DNA of 37,878 bases. Origin: an uncultured bacterium (lineage in GTDB: Bacteria; Cyanobacteriota; Vampirovibrionia; Obscuribacterales; Obscuribacteraceae). The notes below the pieces were generated by a model. The model made no database searches and was not told where the DNA came from. It saw only the letters and a program-made list of their open reading frames with translations. A program made the translations under genes and the position numbers. Position 1 is the stretch's first letter; every line of letters starts with the position of its first letter. Of the stretch, positions 8,278 through 16,913 are shown piece after piece. The stretch lies in contig CAJXZK010000019.1 of assembly GCA_913063055.1 (NCBI GenBank), forward strand, positions 1 through 37,878. The letters are read 5' to 3'.

Positions 8278-8400
8278 TTAGTAACCACCGGCGCTGGTAT
8301 CAGCCAGCACTGTGCGTTTTTCATAACCTCTAACAAAGGCCGAAGTGCAATAGAAGCCCTGGTCACCTTGAGGTAACCAGTTTTTGTCAAACTTTGGCAC
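8278..8400 (-). CDS. Candidate 40-aa small protein (GTG start)
   Basis: Minus strand GTG CCA AAG TTT GAC ... GGT TAC TAA encodes MPKFDKNWLPQGDQGFYCTSAFVRGYEKRTVLADTSAGGY; GGAG sits 7 nt upstream of GTG. Below the length cut-off of the ORF track. Confidence 0.45.
   Translation of the reverse strand: MPKFDKNWLPQGDQGFYCTSAFVRGYEKRTVLADTSAGGY
8359..8385 (+). terminator. Possible intrinsic terminator for the HxlR gene
   Basis: CTGGTCACC-TTGA-GGTAACCAG followed by TTTTT; 9-bp stem with one mismatch. Overlaps the small-protein candidate on the other strand. Confidence 0.4.
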
Positions 8401-8451
8401 TGCTAGACTCCGTTACAAGACTCTAAGAGCAGGATCAAAGCAGCGACTCTA

Positions 8452-9912
8452 ATGACTAATTCGACAAATCAGACAAATCCACTATTAATTCAAGGGGGCA
8501 TGGGCGTTGGTGTCTCCAACTGGCGACTAGCCCAGGCCGTTTCTAAAGAAGGCCAGCTGGGAGTGGTCTCAGGAACAATGCTCGATACCGTTTTCGCCAG
8601 ACGACTGCAAGATGGGGACGAAGGCGGTCACATGCAGCGCGCCTGCCAACATTTCCCAGTCAAAGAACTGGTAGATAGAGTATGGCAGCGCTACTATCGA
8701 GAGAGCGGCAAGCCAGCCGAGGCACCATATTTAAATGTGCCTATGATCGGAGTTCAACCAACTCTTGCCTCGCTTGAATTAATTGTTTTGGCAAATTTTG
8801 CCGAGGTCTATCTAGCAAAGGAAGGCCATCAGGGCAAGGTCGGTATCAACTACCTAGAAAAGATACAGCTGCCAACGCTGCCTTCACTCTATGGAGCAAT
8901 GCTTGCAGGAGTTGACTATGTCTTGATGGGAGCCGGTATTCCCAAAGCCATTCCCGGTATATTAGATGGTCTGAGCGAACACAAAGAAGTATCGCTCAAA
9001 CTGAATATTCAGAGCACTGCTTCAAGCGAGGGTGGCAACGACACCACCTATCTAACATTCAATCCCAGAGATATCCTGCTCAACGGCAAGACTCTCAAAC
9101 GTCCAGACTTTTTGGCCATAGTCTCGTCCCACACATTAGCAGCTAATATTGCTAAAAAGGCATCAGGAAAAGTAAACGGCTTCGTCATCGAAAACCACAC
9201 CGCTGGCGGTCACAATGCCCCGCCCCGGGGAGCCTTGCAACTCTCCTGCGAGGGAGAGCCAATATACACAAAGCGCGATGAAGCAGACTTAGAAGAACTG
9301 AAGAAACTAGGGCTTCCATTTTGGCTCGCCGGCATGTACGGCAGTGCAGAAAAGTTGCAAGAAGCCCTAGCACTTGGTGCAGCCGGTGTGCAGGTTGGCA
9401 CGCCCTTTGCTTTCTGCCAGGAATCAGGAATTACAGAAGAAATAAAAACAAGCACACTACAAAAAGTCTTAGATCAGACAGTCACTATATTTACAGATCC
9501 CTGTGCTTCAGCCTCTGGCTATCCCTTCAAAATCACCAACGTCGATAATTCGCTTTCAGAGTCAGCCGTCTACCAGGCTAGAGAAAGAGTCTGCGACCTT
9601 GGCTATTTGCGCTCGGCCTACACCCGCAATGACGGCTCCATCGCCTTCCGCTGCCCCGGTGAAGGAGAAGCTGACTATGTCAAAAAAGGCGGCTTAGCGG
9701 ATGACACAGTTAATCGCAAATGTCTCTGCAATGCCCTTCTATCGAATATCGGTCTGGGCCAGACTCGCTCCAATGGCTACGAGGAACCACCACTAGTTAC
9801 AGCCGGTGATCACATTGCCGCACTGAGCCAATTTCTCAGCCCCGGTGAAAGCAGTTATTCAGCAAGAGCAGTGATTGAGCTTATACTGGGCAAGCAGCTG
9901 GTCAAAGCCTGA
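8452..9912 (+). CDS. Nitronate monooxygenase family (2-nitropropane dioxygenase-like) flavoprotein
   Basis: LLIQGGMGVGVSNWRLAQAVSKEGQLGVVSGT; ENHTAGGHNAPPRGAL; PFWLAGMYGS...ALALGAAGVQVGTPFAFCQESG. Confidence 0.85.
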   Translation: MTNSTNQTNPLLIQGGMGVGVSNWRLAQAVSKEGQLGVVSGTMLDTVFARRLQDGDEGGHMQRACQHFPVKELVDRVWQRYYRESGKPAEAPYLNVPMIGVQPTLASLELIVLANFAEVYLAKEGHQGKVGINYLEKIQLPTLPSLYGAMLAGVDYVLMGAGIPKAIPGILDGLSEHKEVSLKLNIQSTASSEGGNDTTYLTFNPRDILLNGKTLKRPDFLAIVSSHTLAANIAKKASGKVNGFVIENHTAGGHNAPPRGALQLSCEGEPIYTKRDEADLEELKKLGLPFWLAGMYGSAEKLQEALALGAAGVQVGTPFAFCQESGITEEIKTSTLQKVLDQTVTIFTDPCASASGYPFKITNVDNSLSESAVYQARERVCDLGYLRSAYTRNDGSIAFRCPGEGEADYVKKGGLADDTVNRKCLCNALLSNIGLGQTRSNGYEEPPLVTAGDHIAALSQFLSPGESSYSARAVIELILGKQLVKA

Positions 9913-9968
9913 CACTACCAGTAGTGCCAAAAAAAAACAAATCAAAACAAATCACAGCAGCAATTACT

Positions 9969-10865
9969 CTAAGAAGCTTTTCGCGCATCACGCTTAGAAG
10001 AAGAAGAAGAAGAAGAAGAAGATGATGATGATGCAGCAGCATGGTCGCGCCAGAGTAAGAGCCCTCGACCAGCTGCTCCCTGGAGGAATTTTTGCAGACG
10101 CGTTCGTGCCAAAGCGTCACGAGCAGAATCTATAGCATCAGCAGAAACCACCAACAGAACGTTGTCATCGGCAGCACTAGTCACTTCTTTAAAGCTGGCT
10201 GGACGCAAGACGTTGACACCAAAAGCAGAGGACCAGCCCCCCAGAGAAAATCGCTCGGGCTCAATTGCCATCACAGCGGTATCACGACTGTCAAGCAAAA
10301 CTTCTACAGGCATGGCGAGAAGGGCACCAACTCGAAAAATACTGGCAACGGTTTCTTCGTCAGCAAGGTCTCGAGTAATAAAAATCTGCATTTTCGACCA
10401 GCGCTTTGCCACATCGCGCACCACCAACAACGGACAAGGACAGACCTTAGCCAGCTCCTCAAATAATACTCTCCGACGGGAATTAGAAGTTCTGGCATGA
10501 TAGCCAAGAACCACAAGATCATAGTCAACAGCTCGCTTAGAGATCTCGCAAGCGGGATCTCCTTCGTCTATGAAAGTATCAAAAGACTGAAGTTGGCCGC
10601 CTGCCTGACTCGCGTATGAAAGCATTAAGGCTTCAGCAATACCACGCATGATTTGAGTGATGCGCTCTTTAGCATCAATGTATGGCCCGCTGCCAATAAA
10701 TCCGGCCAAATCATAAGACAAAAAACGCCAAACATCAGCACTGTCAACGACATGCTGAGCGTCAACCTTTGAATTGGTCAAGCTTGCCAGCTGCCAAGCC
10801 AGCTGTGCAGCAGCGCGAGACGCTTGAGAACCATCAAGAGCCAACAAGTACGAGCCAGTATTCAT
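9969..10865 (-). CDS. Tandem-domain universal stress protein (UspA family) with poly-Ser C-terminus
   Basis: MNTGSYLLALDGSQASRAAAQLAWQLA..., YDLVVLGYHAR...LFEELAKVCPCPLLVVRD; second half resembles another Usp domain. ATG at 10865 preceded by GGGGAGG. Confidence 0.75.
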   Translation of the reverse strand: MNTGSYLLALDGSQASRAAAQLAWQLASLTNSKVDAQHVVDSADVWRFLSYDLAGFIGSGPYIDAKERITQIMRGIAEALMLSYASQAGGQLQSFDTFIDEGDPACEISKRAVDYDLVVLGYHARTSNSRRRVLFEELAKVCPCPLLVVRDVAKRWSKMQIFITRDLADEETVASIFRVGALLAMPVEVLLDSRDTAVMAIEPERFSLGGWSSAFGVNVLRPASFKEVTSAADDNVLLVVSADAIDSARDALARTRLQKFLQGAAGRGLLLWRDHAAASSSSSSSSSSSSKRDARKAS

Positions 10866-11034
10866 GACCAAACCTCCCCAGCGCAAAAAACACTGGAAGC
10901 TGAAAATTCCCGAATAGAAAGAAGCCTACTGGGGGAAATGTAATGACACTATTTCCAGCTTGAGGTGAATTGATTCTTTAGACATCAACAAAAAGGTGGA
11001 TTAAAAAAAGTAACCACTCTTCGTTTGTAAGTAA

Positions 11035-11232
11035 TTAGATAGCGCGCATGCTCTGTACACAAATTACCTGTGCACTATTGCCATTGGCTTCAGCGTATTG
11101 CTGGCTGCGAGCGGCTCTCTCACTGGCAAGGAAGGCATACATTGTTGCTGCCATTTCTTCAGGGGTAGCACCACTTTGCTTGCGTCGCAATTTCTCAGAA
11201 AGAAAACTAACTAGATTTTGATTGTCATTCAT
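11035..11232 (-). CDS. Small protein of unknown function, possibly translationally coupled to the upstream aminotransferase
   Basis: MNDNQNLVSFLSEKLRRKQSGATPEEMAATMYAFLASERAARSQQ... from ATG 11232; the track ORF extends to 11283. Confidence 0.5.
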   Translation of the reverse strand: MNDNQNLVSFLSEKLRRKQSGATPEEMAATMYAFLASERAARSQQYAEANGNSAQVICVQSMRAI

Positions 11233-11234
11233 TA

Positions 11235-11261
11235 CCCTAGTATCCCTAGTATCTCGAGTAT
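11235..11261. repeat. Three tandem 9-bp units (CCCTAGTAT, CCCTAGTAT, CTCGAGTAT)
   Basis: Direct reading; located between the aminotransferase stop (11264-11266) and the start of the small downstream ORF. Confidence 0.9.
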
Positions 11262-11263
11262 CC

Positions 11264-12985
11264 TTAATTTCTTGTCTTGGCACGATAAGAAGCTTTCGAC
11301 TTGGGCTTATCTTTCTTGCCTGCTGCTTTCTTCTTACCCGCCTTATTTGGCTTAGCTACTTTTTTCTTTGTGGTTTCGAGATTAGATTTTGAATTTGATT
11401 TAGCTCTAGACTCACGAACGGGCACCAGCCTTACTTCACCAACTTTGCGCGAAGCGGCCACTTTACTACTGCCGACTTTCGCAGCCGCCCGGACCCGCCT
11501 ACGCTGCCTTGCTTTAGCAACACTGAACTCGTCGATCACCATATCTGAAACTAGATTTGAATCTGAATCAGTAGCTTGCGGCACTATAGAGACTGTCAAT
11601 ACTTCCTCTACGGTCACCGGTTCGATCGCTATCACGTCTTGCTTGATTAACTCTTGCTCTTCGGCTAAGGCCTGCATTTCTGCCAAGCGACCAGAACCAA
11701 TATCAATTAATACTGATTCAAGAGCATCAATCATGAAATTGATTTGCGACTCAGTGATGATTAGTGGCGGTTCGATTCTAAATGTGCAGTTGGAATTAAG
11801 AGTCGATGCAACAATCACGCCTCTATGGAAAAGCTCAACCTGTACGGCTTCACGCAAATCTTTGCTAGTGAACTCAAGACCAATTAGCAAACCTTTGCCG
11901 CGTACATCAAAAATGCGCTCAGGATAACGTTCTTTCAATTCGTTCAATTTACGCATGAAATAATTGCCCATCAAAGCAGCGCGAGCAGGCAGGTGCTCAT
12001 CAAGCAAAACTTCAATACAGACAGATGCAGCGGAACAAGCTAAAGGATTGCCACCAAAAGTCGAATTATGAATGGTTGGGTTTGGCTCAAGCACTTTCCA
12101 GATTTTGGCCGAAGCCATGAAGCAGCCAATCGGCATTACACCGCCGCCGAGAGCCTTAGCCAAACATAGAATGTCTGGCACAACACTTTCGTGCTCGCAG
12201 GCAAACATGCGACCAGTACGGCCCATACCAGTTTGCACTTCATCGAGAATAAGAAGAATGCCGTGCTTCTCAGTAAGTTGACGTACTTTTCTTAAATAGC
12301 CTTCTGATGGAACGTTGATTCCACCCTCACCTTGAATAGGTTCGAGAATTACAGCTGCGGTATTTTCGTTGATGGCAGCTTCCATAGCTTCGATATTGCC
12401 AAACTCAACATGGCTAAAGCCATTCAGTAAGGGAGCGAATGGTTTACGGAAAACGTCACGGCCAGTGGCAGAAAGCGCCCCCATGCTAACACCGTGATAA
12501 GCGTTTTTAGTAGAGATTATCTCGGTCTTGCCGGTGTAAAGACGGGCTAACTTGATCGCCCCTTCCACAGCTTCACTACCGCTATTGCAGAAGAACGAAT
12601 ATTGCAAATCACCAGGAGTGATGGCAGCTAATTGACTAGCCAGGTGTGCAGACCAGGGATTAATCAACTCTTGGCTGTGCAAACAGACCTGGTCAAGCTG
12701 CATCTTCACAGCTTCGATTACCCGAGGGTGACGGTGACCAACGTTGAATATGCCGTATCCACCTAAACAATCTAGATAGCGACGACCTTTGTTGTCGTAG
12801 GTGTATACACCTTCATCTCTGAACTCTACGGCCCCTTCGGCACCACTAAGCTTTTGCGAATAAGCATTATTGAGGTGATTAATTGAATTGCTCAATGCAC
12901 TAGAAGCAATCTCCTGGTAATGATTGGAGTTTCGCTCCACCAGCGGAAATTGTTTAGTCTGAGTTTCGTTTTTATAAACTGCCAT
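11264..12985 (-). CDS. Class III PLP aminotransferase (putrescine/ornithine aminotransferase-like) with basic C-terminal tail
   Basis: YLDCLGGYGIFNVGHRHPRV; FFCNSGSEAVEGAIKLAR; LILDEVQTGMGRTG; ALGGGVMPIG; tail RQRRRVRAAAKVGSSK...KKKVAKPNKAGKKKAAGKKDKPKSKASYRAKTRN. Confidence 0.88.
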   Translation of the reverse strand: MAVYKNETQTKQFPLVERNSNHYQEIASSALSNSINHLNNAYSQKLSGAEGAVEFRDEGVYTYDNKGRRYLDCLGGYGIFNVGHRHPRVIEAVKMQLDQVCLHSQELINPWSAHLASQLAAITPGDLQYSFFCNSGSEAVEGAIKLARLYTGKTEIISTKNAYHGVSMGALSATGRDVFRKPFAPLLNGFSHVEFGNIEAMEAAINENTAAVILEPIQGEGGINVPSEGYLRKVRQLTEKHGILLILDEVQTGMGRTGRMFACEHESVVPDILCLAKALGGGVMPIGCFMASAKIWKVLEPNPTIHNSTFGGNPLACSAASVCIEVLLDEHLPARAALMGNYFMRKLNELKERYPERIFDVRGKGLLIGLEFTSKDLREAVQVELFHRGVIVASTLNSNCTFRIEPPLIITESQINFMIDALESVLIDIGSGRLAEMQALAEEQELIKQDVIAIEPVTVEEVLTVSIVPQATDSDSNLVSDMVIDEFSVAKARQRRRVRAAAKVGSSKVAASRKVGEVRLVPVRESRAKSNSKSNLETTKKKVAKPNKAGKKKAAGKKDKPKSKASYRAKTRN

Positions 12986-13739
12986 GATTTATACACTTGG
13001 TTGCAGCTATGAACGCGAGGCACTACCAGCAGTGCAAACGCCTGCCGAAATGCGGTTCAAAGCCTTAAGGTTTTGACTTAACTGTTATTGTTATCAGTTT
13101 GAGATTGATCTTTGGTTCGCCTGATTCACTGCGACAAAGGCAATGATCGAAATGGTGTTCGGCAAACCGAGCAAGGAGTTATTAAGCCCGCTAATGAAAA
13201 GAATATTTCAGGGCTCTTGCCTTGGATACTTTAGAAAGTACTGGTGTTACAGCACGCATAATTCCGGACCGATTTCTGTCTGAGTCTTACCGGGGCACCG
13301 GGTTTTCGAAAAGTAGCGGCCTATCTCAGTGCTGCCTGGAGAAAAATCCGCTCTCAATCGCGGTCTCCATTACTTTTTTACTGACCCTTATACATTCAAT
13401 GTACACCAGAAGCCGACATCGAGACAATGTGCACTCTGTACAAAAACGTCAGCAAGAATTTAGCCACACTGTCTAAGAAATAGCGGGAACTCATGACAAC
13501 CGGCCGGCGAAGGCTTGCCCCTGGCCCATTTCTTGCGGTTCAAACAGTAAGTTTTCAGCTATTTCATTATTTGCCGGTATTTTGCCAGATAATTAGCGCT
13601 TACAGCGTTAAGCGTCCATTTCCACTAAAGCCGCATAAGAGGAACAACCTTTCGCAAAGGGGCGTCTTGGACCATAATTAGGTACTGTTCTAATAAAATC
13701 TGCCAATTAAAAGAGCTTCTATATTAGGTACTTTCAGCA

Positions 13740-15854
13740 ATGCCGCATTCAAAATTTTCTTCAAGTAGTCGCAAGGCACATTCACTCTTGCTTTCAAGCC
13801 TCCTTGCAAGCCTGCCCTGCGTCACCACTCTTGTAAGTCAGGGGCTAACCAATGCGGCATTAGCCCAAACTAACGGCCCTGTAGCCCAGGTAATGCCCAA
13901 GCAATTCTTAGAGCGCTACTATCAAGGTGTCACCTATTTCAAAGCCGGTGACTTAGACAAAGCCCTAGCTGCCTTCAGGGCCGTTGTTATCAGCGCCCCT
14001 TACGACCCCATGGTTCACCTCAGCCTAGCGGCGGTCTTGCACCAATCTGGCGATCTCGAAAATGCCATCGCTGAATATCGCCGGGCATTAAGCCTGCGCC
14101 CAGCCGATGCCTTTGCCCGCATGAGTTTAGGTGGTTTGTTGCAATCACAAGGTCAGCTACAAGAAGCCGTTATCGAATACGACCAGGCAATTAAGCTGCG
14201 ACCGGACGTAGTGTTATTCCGCCTTCCTCTCGGTATCGCTTTGCGCATTGCCGGCAACAAAGACGAGGCTATTCACGAATTGGCCCTGGTGGTGGCCGCC
14301 TATCCAGAGAACTTAAAGGCGCTCTCGCAACTGGCTGCAACCTACCAAGATAAAGGCCAATACAAAGAGGCCGTTAAGGAATATCGCAAAATTCTGGTAC
14401 ACCAACCGCAGAATTTCTCAATTCAATTCAACACTGGGGCCTGCCTGTTGGCAATGAAAGACTACGATCCTTCCATCGAAGCTCTAACAAAAGCCGTACA
14501 GCTAGACGGCTCAGTTCCGGAAGCCCATGCTCTTTTGGGCGCAGCGCAATCAGGACGAGGCAATTACAGTGAAGCTGTCAAAGAGCTGCGTGCAGCCATA
14601 GCCCTCAAGGCAGACCGAGCCGAATGGTTCAGCCAACTAGGGGAGGCACTGAATAAGCAAAAAGATACCAAAGGGGCAATTGAAGCCTATCGCCAAGCGC
14701 AAATTCTCGACCCTAAAGATGTTAACAGCGGCTACACCTTAGGTTACCTCCTGCAAAACAACGGCGACCTTGATGAAGCAGCTAGCTCGTTCGAGCACGT
14801 GGTGAGCTTGAGCCCTAACTTCGCTAATGCCCACTACAACCTGGGTATCATCAAGCAAAAGAAAGGCGAACTTGATACTGCCGAACACGAATTCAAACAA
14901 GTACTGTCAATAAACCCCAGCGACGGTCAGGCCATGATTAATCTGGGCCGCACCTTTATCCTAAAAAACGACCCGGGACAAGCAGCAGGCTTTTACCGCC
15001 AGGGCCTGAGCTTAGAGCCAAATGACCCGGCCGCCTTTGAAGAATTGGCCGGTGCTCTAATAAAGATGAAAGACCTGGTGGGGGCACGTTCAGCCCTAGA
15101 AAGTGCCCTCAATCTAGTACCAGACGACCGCACCGCTATCTTAGCTATGGCCAACCTGGAAAGCCTTGAAGGCACGCCCGGTAAAGCAGAAGCGCGCCTG
15201 CGCAACCTAGTTGAGCGCTACCCAAACGATCTCTCCTTGCTTAATTTGTTAGCTGATAATTTAGCCGAGCAAGGCAAGCAAGTTCTGGCAATTGATACCT
15301 ACCAGCGTATTATTCAGCTGAATCCAAGCTCAGCAGAGGCATATAACGATCTTGGCCTGGCCTTGCAAAAGAAAGAAGATATTAGCAGCGCCACTAACAT
15401 GTTCAAAAAAGCAATTAGCCTCGACCCGGCCTTTGTCGAACCGCATATTAACCTGGGCAATATCTACCTCACCAGCCGCATTTACAGTGACGCCAGCGCC
15501 CAATACCAAAAGGCCCTGGAACTAAAAGCCGATAACCCACTGGCACACTACAATCTGGGCCTCACCTACACCGGCCTCGATAATCCAGAAGGGGCCATGG
15601 CAGAGTACAACCTCGCGATTAAATATGACCCGCAATTTGCCAATGCCTACTACGCTATGGGCCTGCTCTACCAAAACAAAAACGAGATCGATCTAGCCGT
15701 TCCCGCCTTTGAAAAGTACCTAAGTCTTGACCCCACTGGCCCTTATAGCGATTCTGTTAAGACCACCCTAGAAAGACTGAAACCAGGCAGCACAGCAGCA
15801 CCGTCTGGTGTAGGCAATTCAAACGGTGTTGCCCCTGGCGCCGGTTCAATGTAA
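13740..15854 (+). CDS. Large secreted tetratricopeptide-repeat protein
   Basis: 704 aa; signal-like N-terminus; many TPR units, e.g. AEAYNDLGLALQKKEDISSATNMFKKAISLDPAFVEPHINLGNIY. Confidence 0.9.
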   Translation: MPHSKFSSSSRKAHSLLLSSLLASLPCVTTLVSQGLTNAALAQTNGPVAQVMPKQFLERYYQGVTYFKAGDLDKALAAFRAVVISAPYDPMVHLSLAAVLHQSGDLENAIAEYRRALSLRPADAFARMSLGGLLQSQGQLQEAVIEYDQAIKLRPDVVLFRLPLGIALRIAGNKDEAIHELALVVAAYPENLKALSQLAATYQDKGQYKEAVKEYRKILVHQPQNFSIQFNTGACLLAMKDYDPSIEALTKAVQLDGSVPEAHALLGAAQSGRGNYSEAVKELRAAIALKADRAEWFSQLGEALNKQKDTKGAIEAYRQAQILDPKDVNSGYTLGYLLQNNGDLDEAASSFEHVVSLSPNFANAHYNLGIIKQKKGELDTAEHEFKQVLSINPSDGQAMINLGRTFILKNDPGQAAGFYRQGLSLEPNDPAAFEELAGALIKMKDLVGARSALESALNLVPDDRTAILAMANLESLEGTPGKAEARLRNLVERYPNDLSLLNLLADNLAEQGKQVLAIDTYQRIIQLNPSSAEAYNDLGLALQKKEDISSATNMFKKAISLDPAFVEPHINLGNIYLTSRIYSDASAQYQKALELKADNPLAHYNLGLTYTGLDNPEGAMAEYNLAIKYDPQFANAYYAMGLLYQNKNEIDLAVPAFEKYLSLDPTGPYSDSVKTTLERLKPGSTAAPSGVGNSNGVAPGAGSM

Positions 15855-15952
15855 TCGCAGATTTAGACCCGATTTTAAGACCGCAATAGTGAGAGAGCGG
15901 CTTTGCTGTGGCATAAGACAGTAAGTGGCCGATATTATTGAGGCGGGAATCT

Positions 15953-16732
15953 ATGATTGGCAAAGAAATTTCGCAACCGAACATAGAGCAGCAGTTAGAA
16001 TTCGAGCCATTCATACCAACCTTCGATTACATCAAGCTTAACGACTACGGACGCCCCCTGGTGGGAGCGGCGGTTTTTGGCCTAGCCTTATCCTGCCTGG
16101 TTAGCACCTTAGCAATTTTCGTGGGCGGTCCAATCTTGGCCGCCATGATTTTCGTGCTATGCCTGATCATCTATTCAATTCAATTTCCGATAGCCATACT
16201 TTTTTCAGCGATTCTCCACCACGGCTTGCTCATGCACCGTATGCGCAAGTATGGTCCAGTCTGGTACCTGAGACAGCGTGAACTCGACTTGCCCCAAGCT
16301 GAAGCTTTTGAACTTTGTCTAGCAGCCTGCACTCAATTTGAACGCGGCCGAATTACTAGCTACGACGAGAAGAAAGGCATAATCCACTTACAAATTAAAG
16401 GCAATTTCTGGGTCACCGTAGATCGCACTGTAGCCTTAATAGTAAAAGAGAAAGGGCCCCACTCATCTCTTCTCTATATTGACTCAAAGGTAAAACTGAC
16501 AAGATTTCGCAGCAAGTTAATTCAACTAACCTGGGGCGCCAAATGGCATCCAATCGTATTTCGCACCGACCGCAATTTGAATTACAAGGTGATGAATACC
16601 ATCACAAACTTCATTGACTCAGTGCCCAACTGGGATCATCGCCATGTTAGTGTGCAAGAAAAATTAGAAAATCTAGACCAGACGAAAGCAGAAAATCTTG
16701 CCACCACCGATGGTGACATGCAGGCAGCTTAG
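15953..16732 (+). CDS. Membrane protein of unknown function
   Basis: Two hydrophobic segments (LVGAAVFGLALSCLVSTLAIFVGGPILAAMIFVLCLIIYSIQFPIAILFSAILHHG); ORF opens at 15938. Confidence 0.65.
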   Translation: MIGKEISQPNIEQQLEFEPFIPTFDYIKLNDYGRPLVGAAVFGLALSCLVSTLAIFVGGPILAAMIFVLCLIIYSIQFPIAILFSAILHHGLLMHRMRKYGPVWYLRQRELDLPQAEAFELCLAACTQFERGRITSYDEKKGIIHLQIKGNFWVTVDRTVALIVKEKGPHSSLLYIDSKVKLTRFRSKLIQLTWGAKWHPIVFRTDRNLNYKVMNTITNFIDSVPNWDHRHVSVQEKLENLDQTKAENLATTDGDMQAA

Positions 16733-16913
16733 TTTCTTGAAATACAATCCTGAGCTTGTGGCAGTTTTAGTTAGGCGCAGAGATCGCTGAAAAGTTCCCG
16801 TTCTTAGCGATAGGCGACAAATTGTCTCATTATCGGCGCATCAGCACCTCGATGTGTTATCTATATCGCCTTGACTGCGCATAGAAAACAGCACGAGGAA
16901 AGGATGTAACTTT

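Noticed and set aside
9911-9932. CACTACCAGTAGTG palindrome followed by an A-tract after the monooxygenase gene
   Set aside because: Considered as a terminator, but the tract is A rather than T on the plus strand, and on the minus strand the T run precedes the hairpin.
11301-11927. 208-aa plus-strand ORF
   Set aside because: Antisense to the well-supported class III aminotransferase; composition reflects the complementary strand.
13143-13280. Short ORF reading MIEMVFGKPSKELL..., echoing VFGKPSK of the 1-933 protein
   Set aside because: Only about seven residues match and no further repeat pattern or RBS was evident; likely chance.
13222-13681. ORFs 13222-13476 and 13493-13681 upstream of the TPR gene
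   Set aside because: No motifs, no convincing RBS, atypical composition; probably non-coding intergenic DNA.
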